A DNA stretch of 64,000 nucleotides from Enorma phocaeensis. GTDB lineage: Bacteria > Actinomycetota > Coriobacteriia > Coriobacteriales > Coriobacteriaceae. The DNA is taken from positions 14,998-78,997 of the forward strand of contig NZ_LT891967.1 of NCBI RefSeq assembly GCF_900186505.1, read 5' to 3'. Position numbers and translations under genes: made by a program. Positions 7,745 to 15,555 of this stretch are shown piece by piece. The stretch's first letter is position 1; every line of letters begins with the position of its first letter. The notes below the pieces were generated by a model, which saw nothing but the letters and a program-made list of their open reading frames with translations, made no database searches and was not told where the DNA came from.

Positions 7745-8648
7745 CCTTGGCTACTCGCTGCGCGAGGCCTTCAGCCACTTCGGCCGCAACTGGACCACGT
7801 CGGTCGGCGCAGTCATCACCATCTTCCTGTCGCTGTTCATCATCGGCCTGTTCATCATCGGTTCCGCCATGATCACCTCGGCCATCGGTACGATCGAGGA
7901 CTCGGTCACCATCAACGCGTTCATTTCGGACGAGGCATCCGATGAGGATGTCGAGGCGTTCCGTGCCACGCTTGAGAGCTGGGACAACGTCGCGCACGTC
8001 GACTTCCGCACCAAGGATGAGGCGCTCGAGGCTTGGCAGGGCATGACGGATAATGCCGACTCCACGCTTTCCGCGCTCGACGGTGAGAACCCGCTTCCGC
8101 GCTCGTTCGTGATCGAGATGGAGGACTCCTCCCAGGTTGAGGCCATGGCCCAGCAGATCAAGGATGATCCTGGCTTCCAGGCGATCGCTGACGGCGGCGA
8201 CGTTGAAGGCAGCGTGCTTTACAGCCAGGAGGAGGTCGGTCGCCTCTTCCAGATCACCGGCTACATCCGCGTCGCGCTCATCGTGCTCGTGGCGCTGCTC
8301 ACGTTCATCGCCTTCATCTTCATCAACAACACGATTCGCCTCTCCATCACCGCGCGTCGTCGCGAGATCGCGATTATGCGCCTCGTGGGCGCTTCGAACG
8401 GCTTCATCCGCGGGCCGTTCATCACGGAGGGCGTGCTGCAGGCCCTGCTCGGCGCTGCCCTCTCGATCGGCGTGCTCGAGCTCATCCGCAACCTGCTCAT
8501 GCCGCGCTTGCACACGATGGTGAGCTGGCTGTCGTTCGATGTGCCGCTCGACGTCTTCCTCATGACGTACGGCGCCCTCGTGATCGTTGGTATCGTGATC
8601 GGCCTGTTTGGCTCCGCGATCGCCATGAGGCGCTACCTCAAGGTGTAG
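7731..8648 (+). CDS. ftsX: Cell division protein FtsX (permease-like)
   Basis: This 305-aa membrane partner of FtsE has one N-terminal transmembrane helix (about residues 20-45, FLSLFIIGLFIIGS). An extracellular domain of about 130 residues follows (the FtsX ECD, including SVTINAFISDEASDEDV), then three C-terminal helices with the FtsX/MacB signature RRREIAIMRLVGASNGFIRGPF. The ECD contacts murein hydrolases in other bacteria. Start ATG 7731 overlaps the ftsE 3' end; GGGGAGG lies 10 nt upstream inside ftsE. A long hairpin terminator follows. Confidence 0.92.
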   Translation: MAPSNLGYSLREAFSHFGRNWTTSVGAVITIFLSLFIIGLFIIGSAMITSAIGTIEDSVTINAFISDEASDEDVEAFRATLESWDNVAHVDFRTKDEALEAWQGMTDNADSTLSALDGENPLPRSFVIEMEDSSQVEAMAQQIKDDPGFQAIADGGDVEGSVLYSQEEVGRLFQITGYIRVALIVLVALLTFIAFIFINNTIRLSITARRREIAIMRLVGASNGFIRGPFITEGVLQALLGAALSIGVLELIRNLLMPRLHTMVSWLSFDVPLDVFLMTYGALVIVGIVIGLFGSAIAMRRYLKV

Positions 8649-8668
8649 CCGCCTGCAGGCTGTATTGG

Positions 8669-8737
8669 GGCCGGCCTTTCCTTGCCACCGCATGGAGACG
8701 ATTAAGTCGCATGGGGTGTCAAGGGGGCCGGCCTTTT
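8669..8737 (+). terminator. Long-stem hairpin terminator after ftsX
   Basis: GGCCGGCCTTTCCTTG (8669-8684) can pair with CAAGGGGGCCGGCC (8720-8733) with a small bulge and G-U pairs; TTTT follows at 8734-8737. The arms contain a 13-nt direct repeat (8667-8679 and 8724-8736) because the core GGCCGGCC is itself palindromic. Confidence 0.55.
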
Positions 8738-8783
8738 GCTCTATTGATGGGACGCGGTCGAATCGATGGGAAGGAGTGATCCC

Positions 8784-10850
8784 ATGGGACGCAAGCGACG
8801 CGCAACCAATCGGCGCAAACCGACGCGCAGCCAGCGTCGTCCGAGCCTTACCGGTACCGTTCGGCTTTCCGATGCCGGCGGCATGGTCGAGACGGCTGAG
8901 GGCTCCTTCAAACTTGCTGGGAGCTCGCTGCGCCAGGTTATGGCGGGCGATGTCGTTGCCATAAGCATGCACCGCGGGCACCGTGGCGAGCGGCGCGCGG
9001 TCGTCGAGAGCGTTGTCGAGCGCGCGGCGGCTTCCGTTGTGGGCACGTATGCGCCTGCCGGTCCCCTGGGCTGCGTGCGTCCGCTTGACACGCGCCTCAA
9101 GGCAGACTTCTTCGTCCTGCCGCGCGATCGCTCAGCTCAGGAGCTCGGCGTGCATGAGGGCGACGTGGTGAGCGCGCGCATCGAGAGCTATCCTTCGCGT
9201 TATGAGTCGGGGGTCGTGACCATCGAGCGCAGGATTGGTGATGCCGATGCGCCCGATCTAGGGATTCGCTGCATCATGGCGCGCTACGACCTCGAGGATG
9301 GTTATCCCGAGGCGGCAACAAGCGCTGCCGATGAGCTCGACCTCGATATCGATGGCGCGCTCGCCGACCCGCTCCGCCGCGACTTGCGCGACCGCTTCGC
9401 GCTTACGATCGATCCGGTGGATGCGCGGGATTTCGACGATGCCATCTCGATCGAGCGAACGGCGGATGGCGGTTTTGCGCTCATGGTGCACATCGCCGAC
9501 GTCTCGCACTACGTGGGCTGGGAAGATGCGATCGATCTGGAGGCGCGCCGCCGCGCGACCTCTGTCTATCTGGCCGATCGCGTGCTGCCAATGCTGCCGG
9601 AGCGGCTCTCCTGCGATCTGTGCTCGCTGCGCCCCGGCGAGGACCGTCTCGCATTCACGGCCGCCATGCGCTTCGATCGCCAGGGACGCCTGCGTACCAG
9701 CGAGTTCTATCCCAGTGCGATGCGCTCGCGGGTGCGCCTTTCCTACGAGCAGGCGGACGCCTTGCTCCGTGGCGATGCTTCGTCGGCGGCAGACGAGGTG
9801 AGCGCTTCGGCGGCGGAGGGCGTGGATCTCGCATCGTTCTTAGCGGATGCTGCAGAGCTGGCGCGCCTGCGGCGCCAGATCCGCTTCGATCGCGGGGCGG
9901 TCGATTTCGATACCGTCGAGGTCCATGCCTTGCTCGGTGATGACGGTGAGCCCGTGGATCTCGTGAGCCGACAGCGGACCGAGGCGACTGGCCTGATCGA
10001 GGAGGCAATGCTCGCCGCCAATGAATGCGTGGCGGCATGGCTTGCCGACCGCGGTACGGTATGCGCCTATCGCGTTCACGACCGGCCATCTCCCGACCAT
10101 TTGCATGATGCGGCGATGACGCTGGCAGAGCTGCAGATAGCGACCCGTACGGAGGCTGCGGAGATTTCGCTCGGCGAGCAGGCTGCCATGAGGTCCGTGC
10201 TTGCGCGTGCTGCGGGGACGCCGGCAGCAGAGCTGGTGAACGCGTTGCTCCTGCGTGCTATGCAACGCGCGGTCTATCGCCCGAGCAACGAGGGGCACTA
10301 CGCCCTGGGGGCGGATGCTTACTGCCATTTCACGAGTCCTATCCGGCGCTATCCCGACCTGCTGGTGCACCGGGCGCTTAAGGTGGAGCTCGTCCGCGAG
10401 CACTTGGGCGAGCGCGCCGCCCGCGAGCGCTCCCGTGCTCTCATCGGCGCGGGGCGCGAGTGCTTGGAGCGAATCGCTTCACAGCTCTGCAGCGCATCGA
10501 GCGACCGAGAGCGCATCGCTGACGCCGCCGCCCGTGCATCGCAAAAGGTCGAGGTGGCCCGCTTCTTCTCTCGGCGGGTGGGTGAGCGCTTCCGCGGCAC
10601 GGTGACCTGGGTGGATCAGCTTGGCGCGTTCGTACGGCTTGATGACTTCCATGCCGAGGGGCTCATCCACGTGCGCGATTTGGGTGACGAGTGGTTCGAC
10701 CTCGACGAGCGGACCCTCACCTACACAGGTTCGGCAACCGGGCGCTTGGTGCGGCCGGGCGACCGGGTGGTTGCGGAGGTGCTCCGCTGCGATGTGCTGC
10801 GCGGGCATCTCGATCTCGCGCTCATCGCGGGCCCGCGTACGCTACACTGA
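8784..10850 (+). CDS. rnr: RNase R / RNase II family exoribonuclease
   Basis: This 688-aa 3'-5' exoribonuclease has a basic N terminus (GRKRRATNRRKPTRSQRR), cold-shock-like domains, and the catalytic RNB domain with IDPVDARDFDDAISIE (aspartates that bind Mg2+), followed by HIADVSHYV and HFTSPIRRYPDLLVHR. A C-terminal S1 domain follows (GTVTWVDQLGAFVRL). RNase R degrades structured and non-stop mRNAs; smpB, two genes downstream, fits a trans-translation quality-control grouping seen in many bacteria. Start ATG 8784 has AAGGAG 7 nt upstream. It is somewhat shorter than E. coli RNase R. Confidence 0.9.
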   Translation: MGRKRRATNRRKPTRSQRRPSLTGTVRLSDAGGMVETAEGSFKLAGSSLRQVMAGDVVAISMHRGHRGERRAVVESVVERAAASVVGTYAPAGPLGCVRPLDTRLKADFFVLPRDRSAQELGVHEGDVVSARIESYPSRYESGVVTIERRIGDADAPDLGIRCIMARYDLEDGYPEAATSAADELDLDIDGALADPLRRDLRDRFALTIDPVDARDFDDAISIERTADGGFALMVHIADVSHYVGWEDAIDLEARRRATSVYLADRVLPMLPERLSCDLCSLRPGEDRLAFTAAMRFDRQGRLRTSEFYPSAMRSRVRLSYEQADALLRGDASSAADEVSASAAEGVDLASFLADAAELARLRRQIRFDRGAVDFDTVEVHALLGDDGEPVDLVSRQRTEATGLIEEAMLAANECVAAWLADRGTVCAYRVHDRPSPDHLHDAAMTLAELQIATRTEAAEISLGEQAAMRSVLARAAGTPAAELVNALLLRAMQRAVYRPSNEGHYALGADAYCHFTSPIRRYPDLLVHRALKVELVREHLGERAARERSRALIGAGRECLERIASQLCSASSDRERIADAAARASQKVEVARFFSRRVGERFRGTVTWVDQLGAFVRLDDFHAEGLIHVRDLGDEWFDLDERTLTYTGSATGRLVRPGDRVVAEVLRCDVLRGHLDLALIAGPRTLH

Positions 10851-10873
10851 TACCCTTGACGCTAGGAGGGGCT

Positions 10874-11758
10874 ATGGACCTACCGTTCGATGTGGGCGAC
10901 CTTAACCGTATAGAGAATTTCCTGGGACAGGGCGATGTCGAGGCCTCGCTGCCCGCCTTGCTCGAGCTGCGCGATGCCGTCGAGGAGTATGTGGAGACGG
11001 AGTGCACCACCACCGACGAGGTGCAGTATTTCTGCTTCTCTGACGCCTTCGAGCGCCTTGCATACCGCCGCGTAGAAGGTGATCCACGCACGCTCGTGCA
11101 GGTGGGGGCGCCTTTTGACCGTCTCTATGCCGATCTGGCCTTCGCTTACATCCAGAGCCAGGAGCACGCTCTTGCGCGTGATGCCCTCATGCAGGCGGTC
11201 AGGTGGAACCCCATGCACTGTGCCTATCGACTTGATCTCGCCGAAGTTTTCCACATCTTGGGTGACAGGCGCGAATGGGCATCGCTGCTTTTCTCCGTGC
11301 TCGAGCGCGCGGCGGATGCGGCGCATGTCGGTCGTGCGTACGCTGGTTTAGGCGAGTTCTTCCTCGATGAAGATGAGGCGTCCGCTGCGGCGGGGTGCGC
11401 TCGCCGCGCCGCGCGCTTCGCCCCAGAAGATATGGTCACGCGGAGGCTCATCACGCACCTCATGGAGGTCGCATCCGATGCCGCTGAGCTTGGCGAAGAC
11501 GAGGCGACCGCAGCGCTCGCCGCCCAAGGTATCCCCACCGAGCCCAATGCCGAGATTGCCATCTGCCTCATCATGTGCGCCATGGATGCATCTCGCGCCG
11601 GCGATCGCAACGAGGCGGCGCGGCTCACGCTCCGCGCTCGCGACTTGGTGGGGGAGAACGTCGTAAAGGCCCTCATCCAGCTCGTTCATGAATCCGATGC
11701 CGAGCTTGCCGCCGAGCGCGGTGAGAATTCCGAGGAGGATCGCGATGCCAACGCGTAG
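10874..11758 (+). CDS. TPR-like hypothetical protein
   Basis: This 294-aa soluble, acidic protein is not recognised by name. It is alpha-helical, with repeats that look like tetratricopeptide units (LAFAYIQSQEHALARDALMQ; CAYRLDLAEVFHILGDRREW; AYAGLGEFFLDEDEASAAAG), so it is probably a protein-interaction scaffold. The C terminus is charged (ERGENSEEDRDANA). AGGAGG sits 4 nt before ATG 10874, 24 nt after rnr, and its 3' end overlaps smpB by 14 nt. It is therefore co-expressed with the RNase R-SmpB pair; a role in that context is only guilt by association. Confidence 0.75.
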   Translation: MDLPFDVGDLNRIENFLGQGDVEASLPALLELRDAVEEYVETECTTTDEVQYFCFSDAFERLAYRRVEGDPRTLVQVGAPFDRLYADLAFAYIQSQEHALARDALMQAVRWNPMHCAYRLDLAEVFHILGDRREWASLLFSVLERAADAAHVGRAYAGLGEFFLDEDEASAAAGCARRAARFAPEDMVTRRLITHLMEVASDAAELGEDEATAALAAQGIPTEPNAEIAICLIMCAMDASRAGDRNEAARLTLRARDLVGENVVKALIQLVHESDAELAAERGENSEEDRDANA

Positions 11759-12215
11759 GGAGCGCAAGACCATAGCCAAAAACCGCTCTGCCCGGCATGA
11801 GTACTTCATCGAGGAGACCTATGAGTGCGGCGTCGCCCTCACCGGTACCGAGGTGAAGAGCCTGCGCGAGCGCGCCTGCCAGATCACCGACACCTTCGCT
11901 TTGATTCGCGGAGGCGAGTGCTGGCTCGTGGGCGTGCACATTCACCCCTATAGCCACGGCACCATCTTCAACCGCGATCCCGAGCGCCGCCGCAAGCTGC
12001 TGCTTCATCGCAAGGAGATAGACCATCTTGACGAGAAGCTCCGTACGCGCGGGTACGCGCTCGTGCCGCTTGAGCTCTACTTCGACGCCAACGGTCGCGT
12101 CAAGCTGCTGCTCGGTCTTGGCCGTGGCAAAAAGCTCTACGACAAGCGCGAGGATATGGCTAAGCGCGACATGCAGCGCGAGATCGAGCGCGCCCTCAAG
12201 GAGCGCTACCGCTAG
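11745..12215 (+). CDS. smpB: SsrA-binding protein SmpB
   Basis: SmpB binds tmRNA and delivers it to stalled ribosomes. The 156-aa sequence has the whole family pattern: KTIAKNRSARHEYFIEETYE, GVALTGTEVKSLRE, GECWLVGVHIHPYS, NRDPERRRKLLLHRKEI, and the basic C-terminal tail that folds in the mRNA channel (KLYDKREDMAKRD). Start ATG 11745 has AGGAGG 6 nt upstream, inside the preceding gene. The tmRNA gene was not seen in the window. Confidence 0.95.
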   Translation: MPTRRERKTIAKNRSARHEYFIEETYECGVALTGTEVKSLRERACQITDTFALIRGGECWLVGVHIHPYSHGTIFNRDPERRRKLLLHRKEIDHLDEKLRTRGYALVPLELYFDANGRVKLLLGLGRGKKLYDKREDMAKRDMQREIERALKERYR

Positions 12216-12347
12216 GCGCTAGCGTTGCCCATCCTAGCTGCCTTTCACCTCGCGTCGCGCGTTCGCGGAATCCATCTGCGCGCAGGCGCTGCCATCGGGT
12301 ACCATACGGGCAACGGCCTAATCTGCACCCAAAGGTAAGGAGCCCGC

Positions 12348-12854
12348 ATGGATCTCTCGGCATTCTTCAAGATGAGTTACGGTCTCTATGTCGTTTCGGC
12401 TGAGGCCGAGGGCAAGCGGGCCGGCTGCGTGGTGAACACGGCTGTGCAGGTAACGGCCGCGCCGCCAGCGGTTTCAGTTGCGGTGAACAAGGACAACGTC
12501 ACTGCTGGCGTCATAGCCGATGCAGGGGCTTTCACGATCACCGTTATCGACAAGACGGCGGACATGCCCTATATCGGCAACTTTGGGTTCCGTTCGAGTG
12601 ATACCTACGACAAGTTCGAGAAGTACGGTTGCGAAACATCTGCCGTGGGGAGCCCCTACTCCCCCGAACACGTCTGCGCGTTGCTCGCATGCCGCCTTAT
12701 CGATACCGTCGATGTGGGCACGCACCTGCTGTTTATCGGCGAGGTTGAAGACGCTCGGGTGCTTTCTGACGAAGAGCCTCTCACCTACAGCTATTACCAC
12801 GCGGTGCTCAAAGGCAAGACGCCGCCCAAGGCCTCTTCATACCAGGCATCATAA
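12348..12854 (+). CDS. Flavin reductase-like (flavoredoxin-type) protein
   Basis: This 168-aa protein has an FMN-binding split-barrel fold, recognisable by FKMSYGLYVVSAEAEGKRAG, VVNTAVQVTAAPPAVSVAVN, GAFTITVIDKTADMPYIGNF and LLFIGEVEDARVLSDEEPLTY. These proteins exchange electrons through FMN. A rubredoxin gene follows at 13026. In some anaerobes the same two domains are fused (high-molecular-weight rubredoxin, Hrb), so the pair probably works as one electron carrier for detoxification of oxygen or NO. AAGGTAAGGAG precedes ATG 12348. Confidence 0.85.
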   Translation: MDLSAFFKMSYGLYVVSAEAEGKRAGCVVNTAVQVTAAPPAVSVAVNKDNVTAGVIADAGAFTITVIDKTADMPYIGNFGFRSSDTYDKFEKYGCETSAVGSPYSPEHVCALLACRLIDTVDVGTHLLFIGEVEDARVLSDEEPLTYSYYHAVLKGKTPPKASSYQAS

Positions 12855-12961
12855 GCGCCTTGGCGCATGAGTTTCTGCTTGAGTGCACCGAGCGGCGAAT
12901 GCTCCTGTTATCGAGATTATGTCCTAAATGTTTAAGATTTCCTGATCGCGTGTTATGCCGT

Positions 12962-12987
12962 TTGAGATGGCGCGGTGTGGATATACT
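12962..12987 (+). promoter_or_regulatory. Candidate rubredoxin promoter
   Basis: TATACT at 12982-12987 is a good -10 hexamer 38 nt before the rubredoxin ATG. The nearest -35-like hexamer, TTGAGA (12962-12967), has a short 14-nt spacer, so the -35 assignment is weak. Confidence 0.35.
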
Positions 12988-13025
12988 AGCGGATAAGTTT
13001 CATCGCCTACGAAAGGATGGTTTCC

Positions 13026-13166
13026 ATGTCTGACGAGAAGACCTACAAGTTCGTGTGCGTCGTCTGCGGCTACGAGGTCGAGGTCGACACTCCCGAGCTG
13101 CCTGAGGACTTCGTGTGCCCCGTTTGCGGAGTCGGTCCCGATCAGTTCGAGCTGGTGGAGGAGTAG
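13026..13166 (+). CDS. Rubredoxin
   Basis: This 46-aa protein has the two CxxC knuckles that bind one iron: VCVVCGYEVEV near residue 10 and FVCPVCGVGPDQFE near residue 33. Rubredoxins are usually 50-54 aa; this one is a short form with a compact loop between the knuckles. GAAAGGATGG precedes ATG 13026. A strong terminator follows the stop at once. With the flavin reductase upstream it probably forms an electron-transfer pair. Confidence 0.92.
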   Translation: MSDEKTYKFVCVVCGYEVEVDTPELPEDFVCPVCGVGPDQFELVEE

Positions 13167-13200
13167 CCTCCGAGCACGGTCGATATCGAGCATCAGATCA

Positions 13201-13236
13201 AACAGGGTCGCGGGTTCGCTCGCGGCCCTGTTTCTT
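13201..13236 (+). terminator. Rho-independent terminator after rubredoxin
   Basis: AACAGGG (13201-13207) plus CGCG (13209-13212) pairs with CGCG (13221-13224) plus CCCTGTT (13226-13232) around an 8-nt loop, and TTTCTT follows. Confidence 0.85.
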
Positions 13237-13947
13237 GTACGCAAGAGCTGGATGCAGGGGTCGCGTATGGAGTTCGGCATGCTCTCGGTGGCGCTCGTGG
13301 ACAGTCGGTCTCGCCCTGGGGCAAATGGGGAGCGCTGGCCGGATAAGGCTTGAACCGTACATGAGGCCTAAAGGCGGCTGGGAAGCGGCATCGCTCGGGC
13401 GCGCACCGTCCCGCTCCAACGTAAGATTCTCGCATTTAACGAATGGAATCGTAAAATAATTGCAAAATAGTGATACATATCGTAAAAATAATTGATAACT
13501 ATTATATTTAATGAAATAAAACTACGACAACCATCTGATAATTGCAGATATCTTACGATGTGTATTATAGAATGAATAATATTAACGATAAGAGTTTAAA
13601 AGAATGCATAAATTTACGACAAAAAAGAAACGGATTTATATTGCGATAGAAGATCATAGATTCGAATAATGTGCAATGGATCTGCCCTATTTCGATTTGG
13701 AGGCCTCTTCATTACTTTCAGCTGATTGTCGAGGAGAGAGCCAGCCCGCGCTGCAAGCATCGAGGATATCGTCGGTGCCAATTGACAGCGTGCTTGAGTG
13801 CTCGTTGATAAACCGTCAAAATGAGTATGCGAACTGCCGCCGGCATGCATGGTCGGCGTGCGTTTGTCTATGGTGCATGCGGAATATGAGATATTCTGCG
13901 AGCATGATGCCGTTGATTGAGGGGCAGCTGCATGGGGAGGGCAAATC
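13237..13947. other. AT-rich spacer upstream of the GH13 gene
   Basis: This 711-nt stretch has no convincing gene. The ORFs that cross it lack SDs and family resemblance. From about 13430 to 13680 the sequence is strongly AT-rich with repeated ATCGTAAA-type words. The first 190 nt and the last 270 nt are nearer the normal composition. It probably holds the control region of the amylase-family gene, or a remnant of acquired DNA. Confidence 0.55.
13448..13494 (+). repeat. Direct repeat ATCGTAAAA(A)TAATTG
   Basis: ATCGTAAAATAATTG (13448-13462) recurs as ATCGTAAAAATAATTG (13479-13494), start-to-start distance 31 bp, about three helical turns. Related words occur nearby: TTACGAT (13553-13559), AACGATAA (about 13584) and TTTACGAC (13613-13620). 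They could be binding sites for one regulator on the same DNA face. Confidence 0.45.
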
Positions 13948-15315
13948 ATGTGGGCGTATGAGAGCATCTTCTATCAGATTTTTCCGCTGGGTCTGTGCGG
14001 GGCGCCGCAAGAAAACGACGGCATATTCGAGCCGCGTATCAAGCGCATCATCGATTGGGCTGATTACCTGCACGACCTCGGTATCGGATCGGTACTGCTT
14101 AATCCGGTGTTCGAATCCAGCACGCATGGCTATGATACGCGCGACCTCCGATGCATCGATTGCAGGCTCGGTTCCGAAGATGATTTCGCGCTTGTGGTAG
14201 ACGAGCTGCACAATCGCGGGATCCGCGTCGTGCTCGATGCCGTTTTCAACCATGTTGGTCGTGAGTTCTGGGCGTTCGAGGATCTGAAAGAGCATGGCTG
14301 GGATTCGCGCTATCGCGACTGGTTCATCACGAATTTCGACGGCGATTCGCCTTACGGGGATGGATTCTGGTACGAGGGCTGGGAGGGTCATTTCGAGCTT
14401 GTTAAACTCAACCTCACCAACCCTGAGGTGGTGGAGTACCTTCTGGACTGCGTGCGCTTCTGGCGCGAGCGGTTTGGAATCGATGGCCTGAGGCTCGACG
14501 TCGCCTATTCGTTGGATCGAGGGTTCATAGGGCGGCTCCGCGTGCTTGCGGATGAGCTCGGGGCGCAAGGGGGCCCCGGTCGGGAGTTCGTGCTCATCGG
14601 CGAGACCCTCCATGGAGACTACAGCCAGCTCGTAGGCGATGGCATGCTTCATTCGTGCACGAATTACGAGTGCTACAAGGGCCTCTACTCCAGTTTCAAC
14701 TCCCATAACATGTTCGAGATCGCCCATTCGCTGCACCGCCAGTTTGGTGGCGATCCTTGGTGCATCTACCGCGGCATGCATCTCCTCTCGTTCGCTGATA
14801 ACCACGATGTGACGCGGCTGGCAAGCATCCTTGCAGATCCCGGACATATTCCCTGCGCATACGGCGTGCTCTTCGGCATGCCGGGCATTCCCTGCCTGTA
14901 TTATGGCAGCGAGTGGGGGATAGAAGGCGTCAAGGGCGCTGGTAGCGACTGGTCGCTGAGGCCCGCGCTCGAGCAGCCTGAGCACACCGAGGTCACTGCC
15001 TTCATCGAGCGGCTGATCAGGGCGCGTACCGCGCGAGATGCAACGACGGGCGCCCTCGCGCCGGCGTCGGCGGCGCTTGCCTATGGCAGCTACCGCAATG
15101 TGGTCATCGCGAGCGAACAGCTGCTGTTCGAGCGCGCTTGCGAAGGCGCGCGGGTGCTCGTCGCCGTGAACGCCAGCGCCCAGCCGGCGCATCTCAGTGC
15201 AGGCGAGCTCGCGGGCACCTTCGACGATCTGATCGAGAACGGGGAGCCCGTCGAACTCAACGGCGCTATCGAGCTGGAGCCTTATTCGGTGAGGTATCTC
15301 GCCGCGCGCGGCTAG
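13948..15315 (+). CDS. Glycoside hydrolase family 13 (alpha-amylase family) enzyme
   Basis: This 455-aa protein is probably a cytoplasmic maltodextrin-acting enzyme, since there is no signal peptide. It opens with WAYESIFYQIFPLG, then the (beta/alpha)8 barrel with VLDAVFNHVG (region I), GLRLDVAY (region II, nucleophile D184), VLIGETLHG (region III, acid/base E219) and FADNHDVTR (region IV, D287). All three catalytic carboxylates are present. Overall it resembles neopullulanase/cyclomaltodextrinase-type members; the exact specificity cannot be read. GGGGAGGG precedes ATG 13948. It stands alone between the AT-rich spacer and the recJ promoter region. Confidence 0.88.
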   Translation: MWAYESIFYQIFPLGLCGAPQENDGIFEPRIKRIIDWADYLHDLGIGSVLLNPVFESSTHGYDTRDLRCIDCRLGSEDDFALVVDELHNRGIRVVLDAVFNHVGREFWAFEDLKEHGWDSRYRDWFITNFDGDSPYGDGFWYEGWEGHFELVKLNLTNPEVVEYLLDCVRFWRERFGIDGLRLDVAYSLDRGFIGRLRVLADELGAQGGPGREFVLIGETLHGDYSQLVGDGMLHSCTNYECYKGLYSSFNSHNMFEIAHSLHRQFGGDPWCIYRGMHLLSFADNHDVTRLASILADPGHIPCAYGVLFGMPGIPCLYYGSEWGIEGVKGAGSDWSLRPALEQPEHTEVTAFIERLIRARTARDATTGALAPASAALAYGSYRNVVIASEQLLFERACEGARVLVAVNASAQPAHLSAGELAGTFDDLIENGEPVELNGAIELEPYSVRYLAARG

Positions 15316-15376
15316 GGGTTGCTGAAGCGGGATATACCGTTCGCCGGGAAACGCACGGGCTTGTTTGCCCGGCGGC

Positions 15377-15382
15377 TATAAT
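15377..15382 (+). promoter_or_regulatory. Candidate -10 box upstream of recJ-recQ fusion
   Basis: TATAAT is a perfect -10 hexamer, 165 nt before the RecJ start. No good -35 is seen at the expected spacing, so an activator or an upstream element would be needed. Confidence 0.4.
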
Positions 15383-15402
15383 GGACAGCGGACAACAGCC
15401 TA

Positions 15403-15424
15403 GCCCGCCGCAGCGGGCGCTTTT
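15403..15424 (+). terminator. Hairpin with T-run in recJ leader (possible attenuator)
   Basis: GCCCGC (15403-15408) and GCGGGC (15413-15418) form a perfect stem around CGCA; GCTTTT follows. It lies only about 20 nt downstream of the TATAAT box, so it would be at the very 5' end of the recJ transcript. Confidence 0.5.
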
Positions 15425-15438
15425 ACAAGGATGCCGCT

Positions 15439-15555
15439 ATGAAACGCATTTCCCGTGCGTGCGGTCGCTTCGTATGCGACCTCGTCTGTGCACGCTTCGC
15501 TTCTGTTTCCGCTACGTCTGAGCCTGTCGAGGTGATGCCCCATGGCATCGCTTAA
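15439..15555 (+). CDS. Possible 38-aa leader ORF overlapping recJ start
   Basis: ATG 15439 has AAGG 8 nt upstream. The frame encodes 38 residues beginning MKRISRACGRFVCDLVCARF and stops at TAA 15553-15555, 14 nt inside the recJ gene. The overlap suggests translational coupling of the downstream gene to a short upstream peptide. No family resemblance was seen. It may be fortuitous. Confidence 0.3.
   Translation: MKRISRACGRFVCDLVCARFASVSATSEPVEVMPHGIA

Noticed and set aside
8667..8736. Mobile direct repeat of 13 nt
   Set aside because: The two copies are the arms of one hairpin around the palindromic GGCCGGCC, so terminator pairing explains the repetition.
12216..12347. tmRNA gene next to smpB
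   Set aside because: The 132-nt gap is too short for tmRNA and lacks the tRNA-like ends.
13676..14200. 174-codon ORF upstream of the GH13 gene
   Set aside because: No SD, unusual amino-acid composition, and it overlaps the true GH13 start region in another frame.
13816..15192. 458-codon open frame opposite the GH13 gene
   Set aside because: The plus strand carries all four GH13 conserved regions in order; the minus frame has no recognisable motif.
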